64,000 bases of DNA from SG8-30 sp963715485 (lineage in GTDB: Bacteria > Pseudomonadota > Gammaproteobacteria > Steroidobacterales > Steroidobacteraceae), in contig OY970244.1 of the NCBI GenBank assembly GCA_963715485.1, forward strand, positions 1,116,001 to 1,180,000, given 5' to 3'. Under the pieces are notes generated by a model. That model ran no database searches. It was not told the origin of the DNA and was given only the letters and a program-made list of their open reading frames with translations. Positions 18,899-27,691 of this stretch are shown here, piece by piece. Within the stretch, counting starts at the first letter, position 1. Each line of letters starts with the position of its first letter. The translations under genes and the position numbers were made by a program.

Positions 18899-20395
18899 TC
18901 AGGCGAGCCGGGCGAGCAGCTCGGCGACCGCGCGGTCGGCCGATTCCGAGGCGCCCTCCATGCCGGGCTGCGTAATCGCAGCATGCTCGCCGGCGAAGTG
19001 CAGCCGACCCAAGGGCTGCGCTGTCGCCGGGCGCAGGCGCCCGATCTGGGCCGGCGCGTAAAAGGGATAGGCGCCGCCAGCGAACGGATCAGTGGCCCAG
19101 GACACCGATGCGACAGCCTCGACGGCACCTTTCGTGGCCGGGCGCAACTCGGCGAGCACCTGCTCGGCAAAGCGGAGCCGCTGCTCTTCGTCCATCGAGT
19201 CGAGCCGCTCGGCGCCCGGTCCATCGGCATGGCTCACCAGACCCACGACTTCGCCGGACGGGTCACGCAGCGGGAAGATCCGCTCGAGCGTGCTGTCGGT
19301 CCACATGGTTCCGGGCAGGCCGTCCTGCTCCCAGAACGGTCGCGTGACCCTGAAGTAAGTGCGGGTGATCGGTGTGTAGGCGATCTCGCGGAAAGCGGCC
19401 AGCTGCTCCGCGGGCGGGGCGGGATCGAACTTGAGCCGGGCGAGCACCGGTAGCGGCAAGGCCGAGATCCCGTATTCGGCTTCGTGCATCTTGCCGTCGG
19501 CGCAGACGACGACCAGTTTCTCCGGCGTACTGGCGATGCTGGTGACGACCTGCCCGGTTACCGGCCGCTTCTTCAACGCGCCGGCGAGCTTCTCGACGAA
19601 CACCGTCGCGCCCTCAGGAAATTCCAGCGGCAGCCCGCCCACAGCCGCGGTGCGGCGCTGGGAGTCGCGCAGGGCCCAGAGCGCCGAGGCCTTCGACAGG
19701 CCGGGACAGTTCGGCGCGACATCCATCAACTGCAGCGCCGTGGGTGTTGCGCCCAGCTTCTTCAGGTAAGTCTCGAGTGACGTCGCATCGAGGTCAGCGT
19801 GCTCGGCGCGGGTCCAGGCCTCGGCGTCCTGAAGAGGATTCTCTGCCGCCAGGTAGGTTGCAAGCAGGCGATCGGGCGATGCCTGCCGCTCGCGTTCCGA
19901 CAGCTCGGGGAGGGCGTCGATCCAGTTCCCCTGGAGCACCATTCGCCCGCGCCAGGCGATCAGCGATCCCGGCCCACCGCGCCGGTCGGGGACCTTGCCC
20001 TGCGCATGACAGGCCTTGCAGGGACCGGTCTTGGGACCATGACCCATGGCCGGCGTTTCCAGCGATGCGCCGATGCGTTCTGCCATGCCCTGCATGCGCA
20101 GGTACGACCGGCCGAGCACCGAGCCGCCTGTCTCCGGCCGGCCGGGCAGGTCGTCGAGCGTGTGCAGGCGACCGCCGATGCGGGACCGGCCTTCGAGGAC
20201 AGTCACGTCGAAACCCTGGTCCTCCAGAAGCAGGGCGCTGCGCAGGCCGGCGAGGCCGGCTCCGAGCACGAGCACCCTCGGCCGCGGCTGGGCCATGAGC
20301 GGCATGGCAGGCATCGACCACAACAATGCTCCGCCAGCCGAGGCGTGTGCCATCGATCGCAGGAACTCGCGTCGAGTGCGGTATCGGTGGTGCAT
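18899..20395 (-). CDS. Tat-exported flavin amine oxidase with an internal CxxCH motif
   Basis: 498 residues. A Tat-like leader (RTRREFLRSM followed by a hydrophobic stretch) precedes the FAD-binding Rossmann motif VLVLGAGLAGLRSALLLE and RSRIGGRLHTL. The C-terminal FAD motif is LHFAGEHAAITQPGMEGASE, typical of monoamine oxidase-like enzymes. It should oxidise a primary amine in the periplasm, giving aldehyde, ammonia and H2O2. Residues 126-130 read CKACH within GPCKACHAQGK, which looks exactly like a c-type haem site and is not part of the usual family core. It is last in the minus-strand sigma/FecR/TonB receptor group, 166 bases after the receptor stop. Confidence 0.85.
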   Translation of the reverse strand: MHHRYRTRREFLRSMAHASAGGALLWSMPAMPLMAQPRPRVLVLGAGLAGLRSALLLEDQGFDVTVLEGRSRIGGRLHTLDDLPGRPETGGSVLGRSYLRMQGMAERIGASLETPAMGHGPKTGPCKACHAQGKVPDRRGGPGSLIAWRGRMVLQGNWIDALPELSERERQASPDRLLATYLAAENPLQDAEAWTRAEHADLDATSLETYLKKLGATPTALQLMDVAPNCPGLSKASALWALRDSQRRTAAVGGLPLEFPEGATVFVEKLAGALKKRPVTGQVVTSIASTPEKLVVVCADGKMHEAEYGISALPLPVLARLKFDPAPPAEQLAAFREIAYTPITRTYFRVTRPFWEQDGLPGTMWTDSTLERIFPLRDPSGEVVGLVSHADGPGAERLDSMDEEQRLRFAEQVLAELRPATKGAVEAVASVSWATDPFAGGAYPFYAPAQIGRLRPATAQPLGRLHFAGEHAAITQPGMEGASESADRAVAELLARLA

Positions 20396-20561
20396 CGTCG
20401 ACCCTCCGGATGTCTTTGCCGAGGCAAGGCCGATGGTCGACGCTTTGCCGGATGTCCGTCAATTCAGGAAAGTGCGCTACGGCTACCCACTCAGCCGGCG
20501 ACGGGCCCGGTCGCGAGCTATCCAGAACTTGCGGCGCCGGTGCTCGCCAACGGATCCCGCC

Positions 20562-22904
20562 TCAGAATTTCCAGAGGACGCCGATCGACGGCACCAGCGG
20601 GAGCCAGTGACGGACCTCCGATTCGAGCACGACGCTGCCATCCTCTTCGGTCTCGTAGGAGAAATCGGTGCAGCAGGGGTTGCGCCGGTCGAAGGCGTTG
20701 GTGACCTCCGCAAACGCGTTCAGTGTTCCGCGCGCCAGCTGGAAGTCTCGGCTCACACGAAAATCCACTGACGAGAAGTCGGCGTAGCGCCGGCGATTGC
20801 GCGGGCCGACGATTGCCACCGGCCCGGATCCGGAATCCTCCAGCCGGAGCGGCGTCACGGGCCAGCCGCTGTGGTAAGTGCCCGCCAGCGTGACCAGCCA
20901 TCCGGAGTCGGACCAGGTCACTCCGCCACTTACCGCGTTCGCCTGGTTCCAGCTGCGCACGGTCGTATCACCGGCTGTCGTGTCCTCGACCCGTGACCAG
21001 GCGTAGCTGATCCAGCCGCTCCAGGGATCGCTGCCCTTGCGCGTTAGTAACAGCTCGGCGCCTTCCGCGACCGCGGCTGAAGGCGCTATGCGTACGCGGT
21101 CCCAGCGCAGTTCGGGCGCCAGTGACAAGGGGTCGAACAGGGACTCGAAGCGAACCCTCGGCCGGCCGTAGTCCTTACGATAGGCTTCAGCCCGGACGGA
21201 GAACCCTGCGGACAGGTCGCGCTCGATGCCGATGACGGCGTGGTCGGCATACTGGGCCCGCTGGAACTCGTCGATGCCGTCCTCGACCTGCAGTTCCTCG
21301 ATGCCCTGGAATTGCTCATATCGCCCCCAGCTCGCCCGCAGCCGAGTCGCATCGTCCAGGTTCCAGACGATGTTGGCACGCGGCGCAACCGGGTTGTCCG
21401 CGTCCTCGCCGTAGGTCTGGGTGTCCCAGCGCAGGCCCAGCTCGGCGGTCAGCGCGTCGGTGATCCTGAACCGGCTGCTCAGGTATGCCGCGTAGTGTGC
21501 ACCGGATGGCTCGGGCGCCAGGCTCTGGTCGATTTCCTGGGCGGGACTGCCGGGAAACGGGTATGCGGGTTCAAAGCGGACGTGCCCCTCGTAATCGTAG
21601 CGGGCATGCAGCCAGCGCACTTCCGCCCCGAAGCGGTGTACCCAGCGATCCGTGGCATAACTGCCGTCGAGCTTCAGGCCGATCGCTTCATAGTCGCGAT
21701 TGTCATCCACGTAGCCACTGCGCTGGCCCTCCTCGCTGACGTCACCAGCGCGTTCGGAGGACACGTCCGTATAGGACAGTACGGCCTTTCCATGCAGGCT
21801 TGCCGACCAGTCGTGATCCAGCGTCGCCCAGAGGTAGGAGTTGTGGTACTCGGCGTCTACCTGCTCGGTTTCCGCCGAGTTCGAGACCGTAGCCTTGTCG
21901 CTCGACAGCAGCATGTGCAGGCTGCCGTAAGTGGTTGGCGAGAATTCATAGTCGATACGCGCGAATCCATCCATGTACTGCGGCTCGCCCAGGTCAGAGT
22001 CAAGCGTATCGGCCACGACATCGAGGTTGCTGCGTCGAATCGAGGCCAGCCACTGACCGCGACCGTCAGCGAATCGCTGCGAGGCGAGGCCGTTGACATG
22101 GAACAGGCTCAGTCCCAGCTCGTAATAGCGGTCGGCGGCGGGGTGAATGGACCGGGCGTCGATGATCGCGCTCATCCGGTCGCCGTACTCGGCGGTGAAT
22201 CCGCCCGCATAGACGTCGAGGCTGTCGACGACCCGCTGGTCGAGCACGCTGACTGGACTCTGCAGCAGCCGCAGGTGGAACGGCTCGTACATGGGCAGCC
22301 CGTCGAAGACGATCAGCGTCTCGTTCTCCTCGCCACCGCGCATGTGTGCGAGCCCGGATAGTCCGTTGCTGGCCGCCCCGGGCAGGCGATGTACCGCCTT
22401 GAGGGAGTCGTCGGCCAGGTGGGGCATGGCCTCGACCTGTGTCTGCGTCAGGAACGTGTGAACGTCCGGGATTTCCGCGGCAAGCGAATAGCGGCTCGCG
22501 CTTACGACGACGTTCTGGAGGGGTGCAACGGACCTCGGCGTCATGGCGCCCTGGTTCGTGGCGACCGTCGACGACGATTCGGCCTTCACTATGGCGTACA
22601 CATTGCCTGCAACCTGGCTGGCACGAAGACCATGTGGCTCGAGAAGCTGGGCGAGCACCTCGAGGTCCGTGCCCGGCGACGGTTCGCGGATCACCCGCAG
22701 GGATGGCGGAACGATCGCGCTGTTGTAGACGAGCTCCAGTCCTCGTGACGAAAATTCCGGCAGCACAGCGTCAAGCTGCAGGCCTAGATAGGGCGGTCCG
22801 GCCAGGGCGACGGCGGAATACCAGAGGGCGAGGGCGGCGACGGCCGGGCTGGCGCGGCGTCGCGATCGGCTCGGGTCAGTTTGAAGAACAAGAGATGGGG
22901 GCAT
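20562..22904 (-). CDS. TonB-dependent receptor with N-terminal STN signalling domain
   Basis: About 780 residues from ATG 22904 (a GTG at 22928 would add 8). The signal peptide (SPAVAALALWYSAVALA) is followed by an STN domain (YLGLQLDAVLPEFSSRGLEL to AQLLEPHGLRASQVAGNVY). Next come the plug (LIVFDGLPMYEPFH, VYAGGFTAEYGDRMSAIID) and a 22-strand-type barrel ending in VPSIGVLWKF, with terminal Phe. STN receptors pass a ligand signal to a FecR-type anti-sigma factor. The matching fecR and ECF sigma genes lie directly upstream. The ligand is unknown; the adjacent amine oxidase hints at an amine-containing or iron-bound substrate. Confidence 0.92.
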   Translation of the reverse strand: MPPSLVLQTDPSRSRRRASPAVAALALWYSAVALAGPPYLGLQLDAVLPEFSSRGLELVYNSAIVPPSLRVIREPSPGTDLEVLAQLLEPHGLRASQVAGNVYAIVKAESSSTVATNQGAMTPRSVAPLQNVVVSASRYSLAAEIPDVHTFLTQTQVEAMPHLADDSLKAVHRLPGAASNGLSGLAHMRGGEENETLIVFDGLPMYEPFHLRLLQSPVSVLDQRVVDSLDVYAGGFTAEYGDRMSAIIDARSIHPAADRYYELGLSLFHVNGLASQRFADGRGQWLASIRRSNLDVVADTLDSDLGEPQYMDGFARIDYEFSPTTYGSLHMLLSSDKATVSNSAETEQVDAEYHNSYLWATLDHDWSASLHGKAVLSYTDVSSERAGDVSEEGQRSGYVDDNRDYEAIGLKLDGSYATDRWVHRFGAEVRWLHARYDYEGHVRFEPAYPFPGSPAQEIDQSLAPEPSGAHYAAYLSSRFRITDALTAELGLRWDTQTYGEDADNPVAPRANIVWNLDDATRLRASWGRYEQFQGIEELQVEDGIDEFQRAQYADHAVIGIERDLSAGFSVRAEAYRKDYGRPRVRFESLFDPLSLAPELRWDRVRIAPSAAVAEGAELLLTRKGSDPWSGWISYAWSRVEDTTAGDTTVRSWNQANAVSGGVTWSDSGWLVTLAGTYHSGWPVTPLRLEDSGSGPVAIVGPRNRRRYADFSSVDFRVSRDFQLARGTLNAFAEVTNAFDRRNPCCTDFSYETEEDGSVVLESEVRHWLPLVPSIGVLWKF

Positions 22905-22989
22905 GGCTGCTTCGCGCGCCGACGCCACCGCGTCGGCGTCGCGATAGTAACCGAGCCAGCCAACCTGTCCCAGCCAGGGACGTCGAATG

Positions 22990-23994
22990 TCAGGACGCGG
23001 GTTCCTCGATCCGGATCCGGTCGGCCTGGACTTCCAGTCTCAGTGGCGTGGTCGACAGCACTGCCGATATCGCCTGCTCGGGCGTCAGGCCCGCGACGGA
23101 TCCGCGCAGGACAATGGCATGTGCCTGTTGGGCCGCCGTTGGCGAGGCATAGTCTACGGTGCGTCCCGTTTCCCGGCCGGCCCAGGCCAGGAATGTGTCG
23201 ACCGACTTGCCTTCGATGGAAAATGGCGGCGCAACCAGCCCGATCCAGGCCCACTGGCCGGCATGGGCCGCCAATGGCACTCGCGTGACGTCGCCGTCGG
23301 CAAAGGTGAGCTGCTCGCCCGCGCCTCCAACCACGGTTGTGGCTTTCGTGCCAACCTCGACGCGACCTTCGCGCACAGCGACCTGCAACGCGCCGTCCAG
23401 CAGGCGCGCTTCGTACTGCGTGCCGAGATGCCGCACGTCGCCCAGCGGGGTGACGATCTCCAGGTCGCGCAGCCTTGCCTCGGCGCCCTCGCCGGAGTCC
23501 ACGTACACGCCGCCGCGAGCCAGCGAGGCATGGCTCGAATCGACCAGCGCGAGTTGCGTGCCGGTGTCGAGGCGGACCTCGATCCCATTGTTGAACTTCA
23601 CGGCGACTCTCCCGGAGTCGTTCGTCCTCAGTTCGTCCCCGGGCCTCAGGCTCACTGCGGTCGCGGCAGATACCCAGTCCTCGCCCGATCCGACGCGGTA
23701 TTCCACGCCTCCCTCAACGCGGGCGACGGAGGCGACCGGATCGCTCGCCGGCAGATACAGTGGGCGTGCCAGCCATACGGCCACGGCGGCGGCGCCCAGG
23801 CCGGCTGCCGCGGCCCACGCCGTGAATTGCCGCCGCTGCCTGCGGCCGGCAACGGTAGCGCGCCACTCGGCTTCCACGGCGGCACGCACCTCCGCCGCCG
23901 CGCCGTTTGCCAGCCGGGGCCGCAGTCCTGCGGCCTTGATCAGCGCGGCGAGGTCGCGGTCTTCTTCATTCACGACATTTTCTCGTTCTTGCAT
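22990..23994 (-). CDS. FecR family anti-sigma factor / signal transducer
   Basis: ATG 23994 follows GAGGGGGGACGA; the longer frame from 24138 overlaps the sigma gene and is rejected. 334 residues. A cytoplasmic N-terminal segment (NEEDRDLAALIKAAGLRPRL) is followed by a single membrane helix (residues ~60-78, FTAWAAAAGLGAAAVAVWLA) and a periplasmic FecR domain (RPGDELRTNDSGRVAVKFNN, LGTQYEARLLDGALQVAVRE). The C-terminal ~70 residues resemble a secretin/STN-like fold. It sits 10 bases after the sigma gene. It should hold the sigma factor until the receptor reports ligand. Confidence 0.9.
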   Translation of the reverse strand: MQERENVVNEEDRDLAALIKAAGLRPRLANGAAAEVRAAVEAEWRATVAGRRQRRQFTAWAAAAGLGAAAVAVWLARPLYLPASDPVASVARVEGGVEYRVGSGEDWVSAATAVSLRPGDELRTNDSGRVAVKFNNGIEVRLDTGTQLALVDSSHASLARGGVYVDSGEGAEARLRDLEIVTPLGDVRHLGTQYEARLLDGALQVAVREGRVEVGTKATTVVGGAGEQLTFADGDVTRVPLAAHAGQWAWIGLVAPPFSIEGKSVDTFLAWAGRETGRTVDYASPTAAQQAHAIVLRGSVAGLTPEQAISAVLSTTPLRLEVQADRIRIEEPAS

Positions 23995-24004
23995 TCGTCC
24001 CCCC

Positions 24005-24634
24005 TCAGGATTCGAGTCCTGCCAGGACATCGACGGCCGACGCCCCGAACACCGCTTCGAGCCCCTCCCGGAATGCCCCTCGTGCCCGCGCCAGCAACGA
24101 CTGCGCGGCGGTGTGGCCGATACCGAGCAGTTCGCCAATCTCCTCGACCGAGCGTCCCTCGACGTACTTCCACTCGAGCGCCTCGCCGTAACGGTTTGGG
24201 AGACGGTCGAGCACTGCGTGCACGAGTCGCTTCAACTCGTCGCTGTCGGCGCGACGCAGTGGATCGTCGGCAGCCGGCGCCTCGATTGACTCGAGCGCGG
24301 CACGTACCTCCGCGCTGTCCTCGATGAGCACCACCTTGTCCGAGTGGCGTCTCTGCGACCTGACCTGGTCGGCGATTTCGTGGCGGCAGATCTGGCACAG
24401 CCAGGTAAACAACGCGGCGTCGCCGCGCCAGTCACCGAGCTTGCGCATTGCCTTGATCAGCGTCGCCTGGACGACGTCCTTGGCCATGGCTTCGTCGCGC
24501 CCGACCCGCGGCAGGGTAAAGCGATAGATGCGCGGGAAGTAGGTCTCGAAGAAGACCTCGAAGGCGCGCTCCTCGCCCGCAAGCATCCGGTTCGCCAGTT
24601 GCCGGTCGTCGGTCACATCTTCATCCCGGGTCAC
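24005..24634 (-). CDS. ECF RNA polymerase sigma factor
   Basis: 209 residues. Region 2 is FEVFFETYFPRIYRFTLPRV ... DVVQATLIKAMRKL ... LFTWLCQICRHEIAD. Region 4 is RLPNRYGEALEWKYVEGRSVEEIGELLG with its helix-turn-helix. It is the first gene of the sigma-fecR-receptor-amine oxidase group and is expected to direct RNA polymerase to that group in response to the receptor. Divergent to the hemolysin-family cluster, with which it shares a 201-base intergenic region. Confidence 0.93.
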   Translation of the reverse strand: MTRDEDVTDDRQLANRMLAGEERAFEVFFETYFPRIYRFTLPRVGRDEAMAKDVVQATLIKAMRKLGDWRGDAALFTWLCQICRHEIADQVRSQRRHSDKVVLIEDSAEVRAALESIEAPAADDPLRRADSDELKRLVHAVLDRLPNRYGEALEWKYVEGRSVEEIGELLGIGHTAAQSLLARARGAFREGLEAVFGASAVDVLAGLES

Positions 24635-24644
24635 GTTCGCCGAG

Positions 24645-24781
24645 TTAGACGGACGGCGGCCGCTAAATCAATCGTCAGAGATCCATCCCGAACCGGGTAG
24701 TCCACCCAATCCACTGATTGACATCATAAAAAGAGCTCTTCGTCGAGGCTTCGATTGATTTTTCCGGCAACCGCCGTCTAA
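24645..24781. repeat. 137-bp inverted-repeat-ended element, copy 1 (leader of hemolysin-family cluster)
   Basis: The ends are TTAGACGG (24645) and CCGTCTAA (to 24781). The inner AAATCAATCG/CGATTGATTT arms also pair, giving an imperfect 30-bp terminal inverted repeat around an AT-rich centre. A clear second copy with the same ends and arms is at 30523-30660. Similarity between the copies runs on past the right end into the first codons of the downstream gene, so this is a duplicated leader rather than, or as well as, a MITE. Confidence 0.75.
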
Positions 24782-24835
24782 CGCTCGCCCGGCGCACTTC
24801 CGGCTTGGGCCGAGGCGGCGAACAGGAGTCTTTGC

Positions 24836-25501
24836 GTGAGCCAAGTGACCGACGACAGCCCCACAGGGACGGGCGCAGACCTGCCTGTATCCGTCGCCAG
24901 GCCCGCGAGCGCCGGCGGGCCCCGCCTGCACCTGCTCGAAGCGGCGCGCGGCGCCGCGGAACGCACCGAGTTCGAGGCCTACGTCGGCGCCGCATTCCGG
25001 CGCCGGCACGCGGCGACGGTGCACAGCTTCATGCCGACGTTGCTCGGTTTCCGCGACACCGCCGGACAGCTTCGCGGCGTGGCCGGCCTGCGCGGCGCAG
25101 CGGCGGAATGCCTTTATCTGGAGCAGTATCTCGATGCGCCAATCGAGGCGGCGATCGCCGCCTCGACCGGCCGGATCGTACGCCGCGACGAGATCGTCGA
25201 GGTCGGCAATCTTGCTGGCGCCAGCTGCCGCACGGCCATGCGCATGGTGGTACAGCTGCCAGCACACTTGCTGTCGCGGGACTTTCGCTGGATAGCGTTC
25301 ACGGCGACCAGCGCGGTGCGAAAGATCCTGCTCGGCCTCGGCGCACCGCTGGTCGAACTCGCCCGCGCGGATGGCACCCGGGTCGCCGGCAGCAATGACG
25401 AGTGGGGCTCTTACTACCAGGCCGATCCGCGCGTGCTCCTGGGATACCTCCCTGACAGCCGGCAGATACCGGCCTTCTGCAATGGAGATCACCACTATTA
25501 G
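24836..25501 (+). CDS. Thermostable hemolysin family protein (GNAT-like fold suspected)
   Basis: 221 residues; GTG 24836 follows AGGAG at 8-base spacing, and the first codons are conserved in the duplicate at 30714. Family features include EFEAYVGAAFRRRHAA, SFMPTLLGF, the RDEIVEVGNLA block, and SYYQADPRVLLGYL near the end. The name derives from Vibrio delta-VPH; no pore-forming motif is seen. From general layout I suspect an acyltransferase-like (GNAT/autoinducer-synthase) fold, which is inference. The stop overlaps the next start by 20 bases. It leads a cluster of ligase, oxidase and reductase genes. Confidence 0.82.
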   Translation: MSQVTDDSPTGTGADLPVSVARPASAGGPRLHLLEAARGAAERTEFEAYVGAAFRRRHAATVHSFMPTLLGFRDTAGQLRGVAGLRGAAAECLYLEQYLDAPIEAAIAASTGRIVRRDEIVEVGNLAGASCRTAMRMVVQLPAHLLSRDFRWIAFTATSAVRKILLGLGAPLVELARADGTRVAGSNDEWGSYYQADPRVLLGYLPDSRQIPAFCNGDHHY

Positions 25502-26985
25502 CGCGCTCGCGGCGGCGCTGCGCGGTCCGGTGCCCGGACGTGTCGCACTCGACGACGGGCTGCGGGTGGTTGCCTACGGAGAACTGGGTCCGCTGGTCGA
25601 GGAAGAGGGCCGATGGCTCGCGGCTCTCGGTGGTCAGCGATTTGCACTGCTTGCCGACAACGGCGTGCCCTGGGCCGTGACTGACCTGGCCCTGCACCTG
25701 CGCCAGACGTTGTCGGTACCGTTGCCCGGATACTTCACCGCGGAACAGTCGGTTCATGCGCTCGACGACGCTGGGGTCGATACCGTGGTTACGGATACGC
25801 CGGAGCGGCTGGCCGGCATCCTGTCCGGCTGGAACCAGGCCGGAACTTCGAGTCGCACCGGCCTGTCCCTGTTCCGGCGGCAACTCGATCCGGAAGATCG
25901 GGCACCGGCGCCACCCGGAACCGCCAAGGTAACCTATACCTCGGGCAGCACGGCCTCACCCAAGGGAGTCTGCCTGTCGACCAGTCATCTCGAGGCAGTT
26001 GCCTCGTCGGTGGCCGCGGCCAGCGCGACGCTGAAGATCGAGCGACACCTCTGCCTGCTGCCGCTGCCGACCTTGCTCGAAAACGTCGCGGGGATCTATG
26101 CCCCGCTGCTCGCAGGCGCGACCTGCATCCTGCCGCCGTCGAGCGCCACCGGCATGAGCTACACCGGGCCTGACCCGGCGTTGCTGCTGCGGACCATCGC
26201 CACGAGCGGGACTGAAAGCCTGATCCTGGTACCTGAGCTGCTGCGCCTGCTGGTTACGGCAGTGGAACGCGGCTGGCGCGCGCCCACGACGCTCAAGTTC
26301 ATCGCGGTTGGAGGCGCGTCGGTGTCGATGGCCTTGCTCGAGCGTGCTGCTGCCGCCGGCTTGCCGGTCTACGAGGGTTACGGCCTGAGCGAGTGCGCGT
26401 CCGTGGTCAGTCTCAATACCCCGGCCGGACGTCGTCCCGGAAGCGTCGGGCGGCCGCTGCCGCATGCTCGGGCACGGATCGGGGACGACGGCCAGATCAT
26501 GGTGTCCGGGGTCAGCATGCTCGGGTATCTCGGCGGAGAAGCGCTGCCTGCAGGTGCCGAACTTCGCCACCGGCGACCTCGGGGAACTCGATGCCGACGG
26601 CTATCTTTACGTCCGGGGACGTCTCAGCAATATCTTCATCACCAGCTTCGGCCGCAACGTGGCGCCGGAATGGGTCGAGCAGGAGATAGCGCAGCAGACG
26701 GGGATCGGCCAGGTCATGGTCTACGGCGAGGCGCGCCCCTACGCCGTGGCGCTGATCAGCGCGTCCCAGGGCGACGCGGACGCGGCGGCTATCGATCGTG
26801 CGATAGGCGCCTGCAACGCGCGGCTCCCAGGTTACGCCCAGGTCCGGCGCTGGCTGCGCGCGCCCGAGCCCTTCTCCTTCGCCAATGGCCTGCTGACCTC
26901 GAACGGGCGGCTGCGCCGTGCCGCCATCGTCGAGCGCCATGGCGGCCTGATTGATTCACTTTATCGCGACGAAGTCGCTTCCTGA
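25482..26985 (+). pseudogene. AMP-binding acyl/aryl-adenylating enzyme, +1 frameshift near 26566
   Basis: ATG 25482 lies inside the end of the hemolysin-family gene (translational coupling). Frame 1 contains the P-loop-like VTYTSGSTASPKGV, PTLLENVAGIYAPL, and YEGYGLSECASVVSLN, then breaks after LGGEALPAGAE. The C-terminal half continues one base out of phase: FATGDLGELDADGYLYVRGR, the hinge and IFITSFGRNVAPEWVEQE, the lysine region LTSNGRLRRAA, to TGA 26985. Removing one base in GAACTTCGCC rejoins a ~500-residue ANL-superfamily enzyme. It would activate a fatty or aryl acid. The lesion may be real or a sequencing error. Confidence 0.85.
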
Positions 26986-26998
26986 CCAAGGGAATCAG

Positions 26999-27691
26999 AT
27001 GAACCTCCACGAGCAACTGACCCAGGAAACCGCCGCGGACCGGGAATTCCTGCTGTCCGCGCCCGTTATCCAGCGCTGCCTGGCCGGTGACGTCACGCGC
27101 GAGCTGTATCTCGAGTTCCTCACCCAGGCATATCACCACGTGCGCCACACCGTGCCGCTGCTGATGGCCGTCGGTGCGCGCCTGCCAGAGCGACACGCCT
27201 GGTTGCAGGCCCCGATCCTGCATTACCTGGAGGAGGAGACCGGCCACGACCAGTGGATCCTCAACGACATCGAGCACGCGGGCGGCGATCGAGTCGCGGC
27301 CGCGGCCTCGACACCGGCGGTGGCCACGGAGGCCATGGTCGCCTATGCCTGGGACACGGTGATGCGTGGCAATCCGTTGGGTTTTTTCGGCATGGTCTAC
27401 GTGCTGGAGGGCACCAGCGTCGCCCTCGCGCTGCGCGCCGCCGACGGGATCCAGTCGGCACTGGGACTTCCAGGCCGGGCCTTTTCCTATCTGCGCAGCC
27501 ACGGCGAGCTCGACAAGGAACACGTGCAGGACCTCGCGAACATCCTCGCGAAGTTCACTGACGCACGGGACCAGGAGGCCGTGATCGGCTGCGCCAGGGG
27601 CATCTTCTGGCTATACGGCAATGTCTTCCATGGTCTCGGCGCCCGCCCGGTCGCCGCGGTCGCTTCCGGCAACTTGAGGAAAACAGCATGA
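26999..27691 (+). CDS. Iron-containing redox enzyme, haem-oxygenase-like diiron oxidase (TenA/UndA-like)
   Basis: ATG 26999, 14 bases after the ligase stop; 230 residues, all-helical. Likely metal ligands are in AYHHVRHTVP, LEEETGHDQWI, YVLEGTS and HGELDKEHVQ, the Glu/His pattern of haem-oxygenase-like diiron oxidases such as UndA and CADD. Those enzymes use O2 to decarboxylate or cleave fatty-acid or amino-acid substrates. Its partner genes (adenylating enzyme, SDR, hemolysin-family protein) suggest oxidative tailoring of an acyl group. Its stop overlaps the SDR start by 4 bases. Confidence 0.82.
   Translation: MNLHEQLTQETAADREFLLSAPVIQRCLAGDVTRELYLEFLTQAYHHVRHTVPLLMAVGARLPERHAWLQAPILHYLEEETGHDQWILNDIEHAGGDRVAAAASTPAVATEAMVAYAWDTVMRGNPLGFFGMVYVLEGTSVALALRAADGIQSALGLPGRAFSYLRSHGELDKEHVQDLANILAKFTDARDQEAVIGCARGIFWLYGNVFHGLGARPVAAVASGNLRKTA

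Noticed and set aside
24718..24723. TTGACA as a sigma-70 -35 element for the hemolysin-family cluster
   Set aside because: No acceptable -10 sequence 16-18 bases downstream, and the hexamer is not kept in the second copy of the leader.
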